Assembly: GCF_002093975.1 (NCBI RefSeq)
Contig: NZ_KZ084329.1
Coordinates: 204,173-268,172 of the forward strand
Reading direction: 5' to 3'
DNA from: Thermoactinospora rubra
GTDB lineage: Bacteria; Actinomycetota; Actinomycetes; Streptosporangiales; Streptosporangiaceae
Length of the DNA stretch: 64,000 nt
In this document: positions 25,252 through 34,425 of the stretch, one piece after another
Layout of the letters: each line of letters begins with the position of its first letter
Numbering within the stretch: the first letter of the stretch is position 1
The notes under the pieces: generated by a model
Told to the model about the DNA's origin: nothing
The model's database searches: none
The model's input: only the letters and a program-made list of their open reading frames with translations
Made by a program: the position numbers and the translations under genes

Positions 25252-27978
25252 ATGACAACGCCAGCGGAACGCTATGCGGCCTTCCGTGACAAGTACGGGG
25301 ACGACGGCGCCGCACTGAGATCGTTCCGGGGGCTGTACGACTTCGAGCTGGACGATTTCCAGCTCGATGCCTGCCGGGCGCTGGAGGCCGGAGACGGGGT
25401 GCTGGTGGCCGCGCCCACCGGGTCGGGCAAGACGGTGGTGGGGGAGTTCGCCGTCCACCTGGCCCTGGAGCAGCGCCGCAAGTGCTTCTACACCACCCCC
25501 ATCAAGGCGCTGTCCAACCAGAAGTACAACGACCTGGTCAAGCGGTACGGCACGGCCAAGGTCGGGCTGCTGACCGGCGACAACAGCATCAACGGCGACG
25601 CGCCGATCGTGGTGATGACCACCGAGGTGCTGCGCAACATGCTGTATGCCGGGTCGGCGACGCTGACGGGCCTGGCGTTCGTGGTGATGGACGAGGTCCA
25701 CTACCTGGCCGACCGCTTCCGCGGCGCGGTGTGGGAAGAGGTCATCATCCACCTGCCCGAGTCGGTGCGGATCGTGGCGCTGTCGGCGACGGTCAGCAAC
25801 GCCGAGGAGTTCGGCGAGTGGCTCGGCACCGTGCGCGGCGAGACCACGGTGATCGTGGACGAGCACCGGCCGGTGCCGCTGTGGCAGCACATGATGGTCG
25901 GCAACCGCATCTACGACCTGTTCACCGCCGACGTCACCGACGGGCTCAAGCACATCAACCCGACGCTCATGCGCATCGCCCGCGACGAGGAGCGGCTGGC
26001 GGGCCGGGGCCGGCGGGGGTACGGCAGGCCGATGCGCAACCGGCCGCCGGACCGGGCGCAGATCATCGCCAAGCTCGACGCCGAGGGGCTGCTGCCGGCC
26101 ATCACGTTCATCTTCTCGCGGGCGGGCTGCGACGCGGCGGTCATGCAGTGCCTGTATGCCGGGATCCGGCTGACCACCGACCGGGAGCGGCACGAGATCC
26201 GCCAGATCGTCGACGAGCGCACCGCCCACCTGCCGGATGAGGACCTGGCGGTGCTGGGGTTCCTGGAGTGGCGCGAGTGCCTGGAGCGGGGGCTGGCCGC
26301 CCACCACGCGGGCATGCTGCCGACCTTCAAGGAGGTCGTGGAGGAGCTGTTCACCCGCGGCCTGGTCAAGGCGGTCTTCGCCACCGAGACGCTGGCGCTG
26401 GGCATCAACATGCCCGCCCGCACGGTGGTCATCGAGAAGCTGGACAAGTGGAACGGCGAGGTGCACGCCGACCTGACGCCGGGGGAGTACACCCAGCTGA
26501 CCGGGCGGGCCGGGCGGCGCGGCATCGACGTGGAGGGCCACGCGGTGGTGCTGTGGCAGCCGGGCATGGACCCGCTGGCGGTGGGCGGCCTGGCCGGCAC
26601 CCGCACCTACCCGCTGCGCTCCAGCTTCCAGCCCTCCTACAACATGGCGGTCAACCTGGTGGGGCAGTTCGGCCGGGAGCGGACCAGGGCGCTGCTGGAG
26701 GCCTCCTTCGCCCAGTTCCAGGCCGACCGGGCGGTGGTGGGGCTGGCCCGGCAGCTGCGCAAGCAGGAGGAGGCCCTGGCCGGCTACAAGGAGGCGATGA
26801 CCTGCCACCTGGGCGACTTCGGCGAATACGCGGCGCTGCGCAGGAGACTGTCGGACCGGGAGGCGGAGCTGTCCCGGCAGCGGGGAGCGGCCCGGCGGGC
26901 CGCGGCGCTGCGGTCGCTGGAGGCGCTCAAGCCGGGCGACGTCATCCGCGTGCCGGGCGGGCGCCGGGCGGGGCTGGCCATCGTGCTGGATCCGGGGCTG
27001 ACGCCGCGCGGCGACGGGCCGCGCCCGCTGGTGCTCACCATCGGCAAGCAGGTCAAGAAGCTGGACGCCGGCGACTTCCCGGTGCCGGTGGAGCCGGTGG
27101 AGACGCTGCGCATCCCCAAGAACTTCAACTCCCGCAGCCCCAAGGAGCGGGCCAACCTGGTCTCCACGCTGCTGGCCAAGATCGGCGACCGTGACCTCGG
27201 CAAGCCGCCGCGCGCCCGCGACCACGCCGCGGAGGACGAGGAGATCCTGCGGCTGCGGCGGCAGCTGCGCCAGCACCCCTGTCACGGCTGCGACGACCGG
27301 GAGGATCACGCCCGCTGGGCCGAGCGGTACCACAAGCTGCTGCGCGAGACCGAGGGGCTGCGCCGCCGGGTCGAGGGCCGCTCCCACGTCATCGCCCGCA
27401 CCTTCGACAAGGTCTGCGGGGTGCTGGAGCAGCTGGGCTATCTGGAGGGCGAGACCGTCACCGCCCACGGCCGGCGGCTGGGCCGCCTGTACACCGAGCT
27501 GGATCTGCTGACGGCCGAGTGCCTGCGGGCCGGGCTGTGGGAGAAGCTGGAGCCGGCCGAGCTGGCGGCGTGCGTGTCGGCGCTGGTGTTCGAGTCGCGG
27601 CAGTCGGATGACGCGCGCCGGCCCAAGATCCCCGCGGGGCGGGCGCAGGAGGCCCTGACGGCGATGATCCGGCTGTGGGGGGACCTGGAGGGGATCGAGC
27701 GCGACCACGGGCTGGCGACCATCCGGGAGCCGGACATGGGGTTCGCGTGGGCGGCCTTCCGGTGGACCAAGGGCCACAGCCTGGACGCGGTGCTCATGGA
27801 CGGGGTCAACGGGGCCGAGCTGGCGGCCGGCGACTTCGTGCGGTGGATCAAGCAGCTGATGGACCTGCTGAGCCAGCTGGGCGACGCGGCGCCGCCGGGC
27901 AGCGCGGTCAGGCAGACCGCGTCCAAGGCCATCGACGCCATGCGGCGCGGCGTGGTCGCCTACTCCTCGCTGGTGTGA
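25252..27978 (+). CDS. helY: HelY, Ski2/Mtr4-like DEAD/DEAH RNA helicase
   Basis: 908 aa from ATG 25252; TAGGCT ends 7 nt upstream. RecA-like domain 1 has AAPTGSGKTVVGEF (Walker A), TTPIKALSNQKYND, the DEVH box in VVMDEVHYLADRFRG and ALSATVSNAEEFG. Domain 2 has AHHAGMLPTFKEVVEELF, FATETLALGINMPARTVV and QLTGRAGRRGID. A beta-barrel/stalk and a C-terminal DSHCT-like helical bundle follow. HelY is the actinobacterial Ski2-like helicase, commonly linked to the pafBC-tatAC cluster, and probably acts in RNA turnover. A conserved Cys cluster, CHGCDD, occurs near residue 680. Confidence 0.92.
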   Translation: MTTPAERYAAFRDKYGDDGAALRSFRGLYDFELDDFQLDACRALEAGDGVLVAAPTGSGKTVVGEFAVHLALEQRRKCFYTTPIKALSNQKYNDLVKRYGTAKVGLLTGDNSINGDAPIVVMTTEVLRNMLYAGSATLTGLAFVVMDEVHYLADRFRGAVWEEVIIHLPESVRIVALSATVSNAEEFGEWLGTVRGETTVIVDEHRPVPLWQHMMVGNRIYDLFTADVTDGLKHINPTLMRIARDEERLAGRGRRGYGRPMRNRPPDRAQIIAKLDAEGLLPAITFIFSRAGCDAAVMQCLYAGIRLTTDRERHEIRQIVDERTAHLPDEDLAVLGFLEWRECLERGLAAHHAGMLPTFKEVVEELFTRGLVKAVFATETLALGINMPARTVVIEKLDKWNGEVHADLTPGEYTQLTGRAGRRGIDVEGHAVVLWQPGMDPLAVGGLAGTRTYPLRSSFQPSYNMAVNLVGQFGRERTRALLEASFAQFQADRAVVGLARQLRKQEEALAGYKEAMTCHLGDFGEYAALRRRLSDREAELSRQRGAARRAAALRSLEALKPGDVIRVPGGRRAGLAIVLDPGLTPRGDGPRPLVLTIGKQVKKLDAGDFPVPVEPVETLRIPKNFNSRSPKERANLVSTLLAKIGDRDLGKPPRARDHAAEDEEILRLRRQLRQHPCHGCDDREDHARWAERYHKLLRETEGLRRRVEGRSHVIARTFDKVCGVLEQLGYLEGETVTAHGRRLGRLYTELDLLTAECLRAGLWEKLEPAELAACVSALVFESRQSDDARRPKIPAGRAQEALTAMIRLWGDLEGIERDHGLATIREPDMGFAWAAFRWTKGHSLDAVLMDGVNGAELAAGDFVRWIKQLMDLLSQLGDAAPPGSAVRQTASKAIDAMRRGVVAYSSLV

Positions 27979-28160
27979 TAGGGGCTGACCGGGCGGTCAA
28001 TGTCGTGTGGTCGGCGGTTCACCCATCGTCACCTCCCGGTCAGTTTCCTGTTTGATCTCAGCGGCAATCCCCATGTCGCAAGCAAGCCTCGGACGCCCCC
28101 CGCTGCAGGCCCGCCCCCCACGCGGATCGCGACGTCCGGCCAGTCCGCCCGGAGGTTTCC

Positions 28161-28331
28161 ATGTTCGCTCTCCTCGCCGCCCTGCTGTTCGTCCTCGCCC
28201 TCATCTTCGAGATCGCCGGCGTGGCCGTCGGCGACGTCGTCACGGTCACCACGCTGGGCACCGCCGGTCTGCTGTGCGTCGCGCTCCACCTCATGGGGAT
28301 CGGCGCGGGCTGGTCGCCGCTGAAGAGATAG
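28161..28331 (+). CDS. Small two-helix membrane protein
   Basis: 56 aa with GGAGG 5 nt before the ATG. Two hydrophobic segments (MFALLAALLFVLALIFEIAG and VTTLGTAGLLCVALHLMGI) flank a short GDVV turn, and the C-terminus is WSPLKR. Too short for family recognition by eye, but the clean ribosome site, helix pattern and following terminator support a real gene. Confidence 0.7.
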   Translation: MFALLAALLFVLALIFEIAGVAVGDVVTVTTLGTAGLLCVALHLMGIGAGWSPLKR

Positions 28332-28348
28332 CGCCGCCCGCCGTCGAA

Positions 28349-28371
28349 GGCCGCGCCGGCCTGGCGCGGCC
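28349..28371 (+). terminator. Terminator between convergent genes
   Basis: Perfect 9-bp stem GGCCGCGCC / GGCGCGGCC with a 5-nt loop, followed by TCTTT. It ends the small membrane gene and faces the RNB gene stop. Confidence 0.85.
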
Positions 28372-28394
28372 TCTTTCCGTGCGGTGTACGGCGC

Positions 28395-29825
28395 TCAGGC
28401 CACGGTGAAGCGGACCTCCCGGGTGGCGGGGTCGGCCTGGGCGAGGCGGACGGCGATGCGGGCGCCGAGCGGCAGGTCCGCGCCGTCGCAGCGCGCGATC
28501 ACCGCCGGGTCCAGCAGCTGCACCAGCCCGCCGGAGCGCCGCTCGTCCACGTCGATCACGGCGGCCTGGAAGGTGTCGCCGATCCGGTCCCGCAGCAGGA
28601 ACGCCTCCACCAGGTCCACGCAGGCCCGCTCCACCGCGCCGGCCCGCCGCCCGGACACCGACATGATCTCCGGCAGCGCGGGCAGCGCCTGCTGCACCTC
28701 CTCCGGCACCGGCTCGCCGGCCGCGATGGCCAGGCACACCTCGGTGGCGTAGCGGTCGGCCAGGCGCCGCAGGGGAGCGGTGACGTGCGCGTACGGCGCG
28801 GCCACCGCGAAGTGGTCGGCCAGCGGCGGAGGCTCGCCGGCGAAGGCGACGTAGCCCGAGCCGCGCAGCAGCACCCGCGACTCGTGCAGGAAGGCGGCCT
28901 GGCGGGGCCCGGAGGGGTCCAGGTCGTGCACGACCGACCCGTAGGTGGCGCCCTGCGGCCAGGGCACCTCCAGCGCGGCGGCGACCCGGCGCACCTTGGC
29001 CAGGTCGCCGGGGCGGGGCGGCGGCAGGACGCGCAGGACGCCCAGCTCGGCGTCGAGCATCATGGCGGCCGCCGCCATGCCGACAAGCAGCGAGATCTGC
29101 GCGTTCCACGCCTCGGCGGGCAGCGGCGTGCGGTACTCCACCCGGTAGCCGCCCTGCGGCGCGGGCGTGATCTCCTGGTCGGGCGTGGGCAGGGTGACGC
29201 CGCCGCGCTCGCGTTCCAGGGCCAGCCGCAGCCGGCCGACCTCGGCCAGCAGCCCCAGCGTGCCGTCGGCGGTGCCGGTGTCGACGGCGGCCTGGACGTA
29301 GTCGTAGTCGAGCCGCTCGCGGCTGCGCACCAGCGCCCGCTGGACGTCGGCGCCGATCGTGCGGCCCTCGGCGTCCAGGTCGACGCGCCACAGGGCGGCC
29401 GGGCGGTCGGCGCCGGGCAGCAGGCTGGCCGCGCCCTCCGACAGCACGGGCGGGTGGAGGGGGATCTTCCCGTCGGGCATGTAGACGGTCTCGCCGCGGG
29501 CGCGGGCCTCGGCGTCGACGGCGCCGCCGGGCCGGACGAAGGCCCCCACGTCGGCGATGGCGTACCAGACCCGGTAGCCGGTGCCCTGCCGTTCGATGCA
29601 CACGGCCTGGTCCAGGTCCATGGCGCCGGGCGGGTCGATGGTCACCAGCGGCAGGTCGGTGTGGTCCTTGCCGGCGTGGGCGGGCGACTGGGCCATCCAG
29701 TCGGCCTCGTCCAGCACGGCCCGCGGGAAGGCGGCGGGCAGCTGGTGCTCGCGCCTGATCCGGTCGAAGCCGCCGGCCAGCCGGCGGTCGGTCTCGGCCG
29801 GCACCCGGAGTCTGGTGTGGGGCAC
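28395..29825 (-). CDS. RNB-domain ribonuclease (RNase II/R family)
   Basis: 476 aa from GTG 29825. Minus-strand TAGGTT (29833-29838) ends 7 nt before it, so this leaderless start is preferred over a TTG 9 bp upstream. The catalytic acid cluster is in DLPLVTIDPPGAMDLDQAV; further RNB motifs are VWYAIADVGAFVRPGGAVD, MPDGKIPLHPPVLSEGAASLL and AHVTAPLRRLADRYATEVC. There is no cold-shock or S1 domain of normal size, so it is a compact RNB protein as in other actinobacteria. It is predicted to be a processive 3'-5' exoribonuclease. Confidence 0.9.
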   Translation of the reverse strand: MPHTRLRVPAETDRRLAGGFDRIRREHQLPAAFPRAVLDEADWMAQSPAHAGKDHTDLPLVTIDPPGAMDLDQAVCIERQGTGYRVWYAIADVGAFVRPGGAVDAEARARGETVYMPDGKIPLHPPVLSEGAASLLPGADRPAALWRVDLDAEGRTIGADVQRALVRSRERLDYDYVQAAVDTGTADGTLGLLAEVGRLRLALERERGGVTLPTPDQEITPAPQGGYRVEYRTPLPAEAWNAQISLLVGMAAAAMMLDAELGVLRVLPPPRPGDLAKVRRVAAALEVPWPQGATYGSVVHDLDPSGPRQAAFLHESRVLLRGSGYVAFAGEPPPLADHFAVAAPYAHVTAPLRRLADRYATEVCLAIAAGEPVPEEVQQALPALPEIMSVSGRRAGAVERACVDLVEAFLLRDRIGDTFQAAVIDVDERRSGGLVQLLDPAVIARCDGADLPLGARIAVRLAQADPATREVRFTVA

Positions 29826-29897
29826 GGGGTTCAACCTATCGGGTCCGGCCCGCCGGCCCGGGCGGGCGATCGGCTGCGGGGCCGTCAGGGGCGGCTC

Positions 29898-30797
29898 TCA
29901 GCGGGTGAGCGCGGCCAGCAGGCGGTTGAGCGGGCCGTCCAGGCCGTAGCGGTCGGCCAGCCGTACCAGCGCCTCGGGGTCGCGGGGGGCGGCGGGCAGG
30001 GTGAGGTCGGCGGGCGGCAGCGGGGCGTCGGGGGCGACCCTGACCACGGCCGGGGCGACGGCGAGGTAGTCGCGGGCGGCGGCCAGCTTGGCACGTGCCC
30101 CGGCCGGCAGGCCCTCGGTGACGCCGGCCTCCAGCGCCTGCAGCAGCCCCTCCAGGGAGCCGAAGCGGCTGATGAGGGCGGCGGCGGTCTTCTCCCCGAC
30201 CCCCGGCACGCCGGGCAGGCCGTCGCTGGGGTCGCCGCGCAGGACGGCGAAGTCGGCGTAGGCGCGGCCGGGGATGCCGTACTTCTCCCGGACGAACGCC
30301 TCGTCGACGACCTGCAGGTTGCGGATGCCGCGCCCGGTGTACAGCACGCGCACCCGCCGCGTGTCGTCGACGAGCTGGAACAGGTCGCGGTCGCCGGTGA
30401 CGATGTCGACGGGCCCGCCGGCCTGGGCGGTGAGGGTGCCGATGACGTCGTCGGCCTCATAGCCGGGGCACTGCGGGCGGGCGATGCCGACCGCGTCGAG
30501 GACCTGCTCGATGACGGGGATCTGCGGGGCCAGCGTGTCGGGCACCTGCTCCTGGTCTCCCTGGGCGACGCGGTGCGCCTTGTAGGAGGGGATGGCCCGC
30601 ACGCGGAAGGCGGGCCGCCAGTCGGCGTCCATGGTGGCGGCCAGCTCCTTGGGGGCGTGGTCGCGCACCAGCGTGGCGATCATGTCGATGAGCCCGCGCA
30701 CGGCGTTGACGGGCATGCCGTCGGGCGCGGTGATCGACTCGGGCACGCCGTAGAAGGCGCGGAAGTACAGGGACGGGGTGTCCAGGAGCATGCGCAC
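29898..30797 (-). CDS. 5'-3' exonuclease (PolA N-domain type)
   Basis: 299 aa from GTG 30797 or ATG 30791. Metal-binding acids are in MLLDTPSLYFRAFY, YEADDVIGTL and TGDRDLFQLV, and the helix-hairpin-helix GDPSDGLPGVPGVGEKTAAALI binds DNA. It is a stand-alone flap/5' exonuclease, common in actinobacteria beside or in addition to PolA. Its start overlaps the stop of the upstream phosphatase gene by one base (TAGTG), so the two are translationally coupled. Confidence 0.93.
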   Translation of the reverse strand: MRMLLDTPSLYFRAFYGVPESITAPDGMPVNAVRGLIDMIATLVRDHAPKELAATMDADWRPAFRVRAIPSYKAHRVAQGDQEQVPDTLAPQIPVIEQVLDAVGIARPQCPGYEADDVIGTLTAQAGGPVDIVTGDRDLFQLVDDTRRVRVLYTGRGIRNLQVVDEAFVREKYGIPGRAYADFAVLRGDPSDGLPGVPGVGEKTAAALISRFGSLEGLLQALEAGVTEGLPAGARAKLAAARDYLAVAPAVVRVAPDAPLPPADLTLPAAPRDPEALVRLADRYGLDGPLNRLLAALTR

Positions 30798-32011
30798 TAG
30801 CCCAGTATGCCGACTGCCAGCAGGCAGGCGTCGTCTTCGGGGTTGGGGCCGCCGATGCCCTCCAGCAGGCGGTCGAGCGCGGCGTCCAGGTCGCGGGGCG
30901 GCAGGCCGCGGGCGGCGCGCAGGGCGGCGTCCAGGCCCTCGTCCAGGTCCTGGGCCCGGCGTTCCACCAGGCCGTCGGTGAACAGCAGCAGCACGTCACC
31001 CGGGCGCAGCGGGGTGGCGGCCAGGTCGTAGGGCTGGTCGCCGGCCACGCCCAGCAGCAGGCCGCAGGGCGGGGCGAGCTGGCGGGCGGCGCCGTCGCGG
31101 ATGAGGATGGGCGCCAGGTGCCCGGCCCGGGCCCAGGCGAAGACCCGGGTGCGGGGGTCGAGGTGGCCGATCACGGCGGTGGCGGTGGTCTCGGGCAGCC
31201 GGTGCACGACCAGCTCGTTCAGCCAGGCCAGCAGCCGGTCGGCGGGCCGGCCGGTCATGGCCAGGCCGAGCAGGGCGTGGCGCAGCTGGGCCATGTGGGC
31301 GATCGCGGGCAGGCCGTGGCCGGACACGTCGCCGATGGCCAGCAGCGCCCGCCCGTCGGGCAGCGCGGCGGCCTCGAACCAGTCGCCGCCGAGGTTGGCG
31401 GCCTGCTCGGCGGGGACGTAGCGGACGGCGACGCGGGCGCCGGGCAGCTCCAGGGCGGCGTGCGCGGGCAGGATGGCCTCGCGCAGCGTGAGCATGACCG
31501 TGCGGTCCTCGGCGGCCCGGGCGCGCTGCTCGGACATGATGCGCTCGGCGCGGCGGCGCCCGGTGATGTCCTGGATGACGCCGTGCACTCCGGCAGGCCC
31601 GTCGGGCTCCGGCAGCGGCTCCAGGACCATCCGGAGGTTGCGCAGCTCCCCGTCGCGGCGGATGCGCAGCTCGGCGTGGGCGGGGGCGGCCTGGTCGGCC
31701 ACGGCGCGCAGCAGCTCCTCCAGCACGGCCTCGTCGCCGGGTTCGAGGTAGCGGGCCAGGTCGGCCAGGGCGGCGGGGCCGGCTCCCGGATCGCGGCCGA
31801 AGATGACGTAGACGTGGTCGGACCACAGCGCCTCGCCGGTGCGCAGGTCCCACTGGGCCCAGCCCATGTTGCCCAGGCGCTGGGCGTGCGCGAGCTGGGC
31901 GGCCAGCAGGGCGGCGTCGCGCCCGGCGGGCCGGCGGCCGGTGAGCTGGCGGAGGAGCTCGGCCGCGGTGACGGGACGGCGGTCCTGCGAGGGGGAGACG
32001 GGGCCGGCCAT
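30797..32011 (-). CDS. PAS-PP2C (SpoIIE/RsbU-type) serine phosphatase
   Basis: 404 aa from ATG 32011; only a weak purine run precedes the start. An N-terminal PAS domain (NMGWAQWDLRTGEALWSDHVYVIFG... VHGVIQDITGRRRAE) senses an unknown signal. The C-terminal PPM phosphatase has LGGDWFEAAALPDGRALLAIGDVSGHG and LLLFTDGLVERR with the metal-binding Asp residues, ending DDACLLAVG. Such enzymes dephosphorylate anti-anti-sigma factors in partner-switching stress control. No anti-sigma gene is nearby. Confidence 0.9.
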   Translation of the reverse strand: MAGPVSPSQDRRPVTAAELLRQLTGRRPAGRDAALLAAQLAHAQRLGNMGWAQWDLRTGEALWSDHVYVIFGRDPGAGPAALADLARYLEPGDEAVLEELLRAVADQAAPAHAELRIRRDGELRNLRMVLEPLPEPDGPAGVHGVIQDITGRRRAERIMSEQRARAAEDRTVMLTLREAILPAHAALELPGARVAVRYVPAEQAANLGGDWFEAAALPDGRALLAIGDVSGHGLPAIAHMAQLRHALLGLAMTGRPADRLLAWLNELVVHRLPETTATAVIGHLDPRTRVFAWARAGHLAPILIRDGAARQLAPPCGLLLGVAGDQPYDLAATPLRPGDVLLLFTDGLVERRAQDLDEGLDAALRAARGLPPRDLDAALDRLLEGIGGPNPEDDACLLAVGILG

Positions 32012-32041
32012 GGAATCCACTCTCGGAGCAACGGTGAAACA

Positions 32042-32057
32042 TGGGGCAATTGCCCCA
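32042..32057. promoter_or_regulatory. Perfect 16-bp palindrome in a divergent promoter region
   Basis: TGGGGCAATTGCCCCA lies 31 bp from the phosphatase start and 91 bp from the peptidase start, flanked by direct repeats of AACGGT (about 32030 and 32057). Probably a dimer operator acting mainly on the phosphatase. Confidence 0.65.
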
Positions 32058-32147
32058 ACGGTAGGTGATCGCCCTTGAACGGAGTGTAGCGATGAGTTGC
32101 CGGGCTGTAAGCCTCTTTCGGGGATTTTGCCGAGTAGATTGACTGCT

Positions 32148-33260
32148 GTGACGACGACCTCGGATCTGTACCCCGTCTCCCGCCTCGCCGCCGTCCAGCA
32201 GGCCACCGCCGCGGCCGGCATCGACGCGCTGCTGCTGACCCCCGGCCCCGACCTGCGCTACGTCAGCGGGTATGAGGCGCTGCCGCTGGAGCGGCTGACG
32301 TGCCTGGTGGTGCCGGCCTCCGGCGAGCCGTTCATGATGGTGCCGCGGCTGGAGCTGCCGGCGGCGCAGGCCTCGCCCGCCGCGCGCCTGGGCCTGGAGT
32401 TCGTGGCCTGGGACGAGACCGACGACCCCTACGCGATGGTGGCCGCGCGCCTGGGCGCGGTGCGCACGGTGGGGCTGGCCGACCGGATGTGGGCGCTGGC
32501 CTCGCTGCGTTTCCGCGCCGCCATGCCGGGCGCCGAGCAGGTGCTGGCCGGCAGCGTGCTGCGGCGGCTGCGCATGCGCAAGTCGCCCGCCGAGGTCGCC
32601 GCGCTGCGCGAGGCCGGGCAGGCCATCGACACGGTGCACCGGCAGGTGCCGGCCCTGCTGAAGGCCGGGCGGACCGAGCGCGAGGTCGGCCGCGACCTCC
32701 ACGACGCGATCCTGGCCGCCGGCCACACCACGGTGGACTTCGTCATCGTGGGCTCCGGGCCCAACGGCGCCAGCCCCCACCACGAGCTGTCCGACCGCGT
32801 CATCCAGGCCGGCGAGCCGGTCGTGGTCGACATCGGCGGGCAGCTGCCCAGCGGCTACTGCTCCGACTCCACCCGCACCTACTGCGTGGGCGAGCCGCCG
32901 GCCGACTTCGCCGCCTACTACGCCGTCCTCCAGCGCGCCCAGGAGGCCGCCTGCGCCGCCGTACGGCCCGGCGTGCCGTGCGAGGCGGTCGACGCGGCGG
33001 CCCGCGAGGTGATCGCGCAGGCCGGCTACGGCGAGTACTTCATCCACCGCACCGGGCACGGCATCGGCATCGAGACGCACGAGGAGCCCTACATCGTGGC
33101 CGGCAACGCCGAGCCGCTGGAGCCGGGCATGGCCTTCTCCGTGGAGCCGGGCATCTACCTGCCGGGCCGGCACGGGGCGCGCATCGAGGACATCGTCGTG
33201 TGCACCGAGGGCGGCGGGGAGCGGCTCAACGCCGTGCCGCGGGAGCTCATCATTATCTGA
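32148..33260 (+). CDS. M24 family metallopeptidase (Xaa-Pro peptidase-like)
   Basis: 370 aa from GTG 32148; TAGATT ends 7 nt upstream, so leaderless initiation is favoured over an upstream in-frame start at 32097. An N-terminal creatinase-like domain is followed by the pita-bread fold with all five metal ligands visible: Asp in VVVDIGG, Asp in CSDSTRTY, His in HRTGHGIGIETHEEP, Glu in FSVEPGIY and Glu in ARIEDIVV. It is predicted to remove residues from peptides with proline at position 2, fitting the end stage of protein turnover. Confidence 0.93.
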   Translation: MTTTSDLYPVSRLAAVQQATAAAGIDALLLTPGPDLRYVSGYEALPLERLTCLVVPASGEPFMMVPRLELPAAQASPAARLGLEFVAWDETDDPYAMVAARLGAVRTVGLADRMWALASLRFRAAMPGAEQVLAGSVLRRLRMRKSPAEVAALREAGQAIDTVHRQVPALLKAGRTEREVGRDLHDAILAAGHTTVDFVIVGSGPNGASPHHELSDRVIQAGEPVVVDIGGQLPSGYCSDSTRTYCVGEPPADFAAYYAVLQRAQEAACAAVRPGVPCEAVDAAAREVIAQAGYGEYFIHRTGHGIGIETHEEPYIVAGNAEPLEPGMAFSVEPGIYLPGRHGARIEDIVVCTEGGGERLNAVPRELIII

Positions 33261-33309
33261 CACAAGTCCTGACATGTCGTGATAAGGGGCTGCTGGACAG
33301 ACTTGGGTC

Positions 33310-33352
33310 TTGAGGGGCTTTTGAGGTGTTGTTAGAGTCCTGACACGACTCT
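33310..33352 (+). promoter_or_regulatory. Promoter and inverted repeat before the CvnD-like gene
   Basis: TTGAGG (33310-33315), 17-bp spacer, TAGAGT (33333-33338). A perfect inverted repeat AGAGTC-7-GACTCT (33334-33352) starts inside the -10 and covers the probable transcription start. AGTCCTGACA is also repeated at about 33268. Confidence 0.55.
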
Positions 33353-33377
33353 TGACTAGGGCACGAGGCGGTGCTGC

Positions 33378-33893
33378 ATGGATCGCTGGCGGCTGCCGGT
33401 GGCGATCACCGTGGTGATCGCGGGAGGCGGCGGCGCGGGCAAGACCACCCTGGTGCGCGCGGTCTCCGGCGCCCGCCCGCTGCGCACCGAGGAACCCTCG
33501 CCCGGCGGCGACGGCTGGACCAGCGTGCCGGTGGACGTGGGCCGGCTGACCATCGGCGACCAGTACACGGTCTACCTGCTCGACACCCCGGGCCCGGTGT
33601 GGGACCAGGTGGCCGGGGGCGCCACCGGCGCGCTGGTGGTGGCCGACGGCCGCCGCCCCGAGGGCTGCCGGCCCGCCGTGGAGTACTTCACTGCCCGCCA
33701 CACGCCCTTCGTGGTCGCGGTCAACTGCTTCGAGGGCGCCCGCCGGCCCGCTGAGGAGGAGGTACGGCAGGCGCTCGGCCTGGCGGCGGGCGTGCCGGTC
33801 ATGGCCTGCGACGCCCGCCGCCGCGCCTCGGGCACCCAGGTCCTCATCGCCCTGCTGGAGCACGCCCTGGCCCGTGCGGCGACACCGGCCTGA
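33378..33893 (+). CDS. CvnD-like small GTPase-type protein
   Basis: 171 aa from ATG 33378. The P-loop is VIAGGGGAGKTTLVRAVSG, a switch-like DTPGPVWDQ follows, and the base-recognition motif appears as AVNCFEG with Asn but no NKxD. This matches the CvnD/MglA-like ATP/GTP-binding proteins of actinobacterial conservons. The usual partners (CvnA sensor, roadblock CvnB, DUF742 CvnC) are not adjacent, so it is a solitary copy. Confidence 0.8.
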   Translation: MDRWRLPVAITVVIAGGGGAGKTTLVRAVSGARPLRTEEPSPGGDGWTSVPVDVGRLTIGDQYTVYLLDTPGPVWDQVAGGATGALVVADGRRPEGCRPAVEYFTARHTPFVVAVNCFEGARRPAEEEVRQALGLAAGVPVMACDARRRASGTQVLIALLEHALARAATPA

Positions 33894-33911
33894 CGGCGCT
33901 ACCTTTGTCCG

Positions 33912-34379
33912 ATGGAGGAGATCGACCGCCGCATCGTCACGCTGCTGGCCAGGGATGGCCGGATGAGCTTCACCGACCTTGCCAAGGAGACCGGCCTGTC
34001 CGTCTCCGCCGTGCACCAGCGGGTGCGCCGCCTGGAAAAGCGCGGCGTGCTGCGCGGTTACACCGCGGTCATCGACCACGACGCCGTCGGCCTGCCGCTG
34101 ACCGCGTTCGTGTCCATCAAGCCGATCGACCCGGCCGCCCCCGACGACGCCCCCGAGCGCCTGGCGCACCTGGCGGAGATCGAGGCCTGCCACAGCGTGG
34201 CGGGGGAGGAGAGCTACATCCTCAAGGTCCGCGTCGCCTCCCCGCGCGACCTGGAGGACCTGCTGCAGCGCATCCGCGCGGCCGCCAACGTCTCCACGCG
34301 CACCACCGTCGTGCTCAGCACGCCGTATGAGTACCGCCCGCCGGAGCTGGGCGGCGGCCTGACCGAGACGGCCCCCTGA
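33912..34379 (+). CDS. Lrp/AsnC family regulator
   Basis: 155 aa from ATG 33912; TACCTT (33900-33905) ends 6 nt upstream, so probably leaderless. The N-terminal HTH (EIDRRIVTLLARDGRMSFTDLAKETGLSVSAVHQRVRRLEKRGVLRGYTA) and C-terminal RAM domain (IEACHSVAGEESYILKVRVASPRDLEDLL) are typical. It likely responds to an amino acid. The target is unknown and no metabolic operon is adjacent. Confidence 0.93.
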   Translation: MEEIDRRIVTLLARDGRMSFTDLAKETGLSVSAVHQRVRRLEKRGVLRGYTAVIDHDAVGLPLTAFVSIKPIDPAAPDDAPERLAHLAEIEACHSVAGEESYILKVRVASPRDLEDLLQRIRAAANVSTRTTVVLSTPYEYRPPELGGGLTETAP

Positions 34380-34425
34380 CGTGTGCATACTGGAGAGTTG
34401 ACACCTGGAGCACTGGAGCCGTCCC

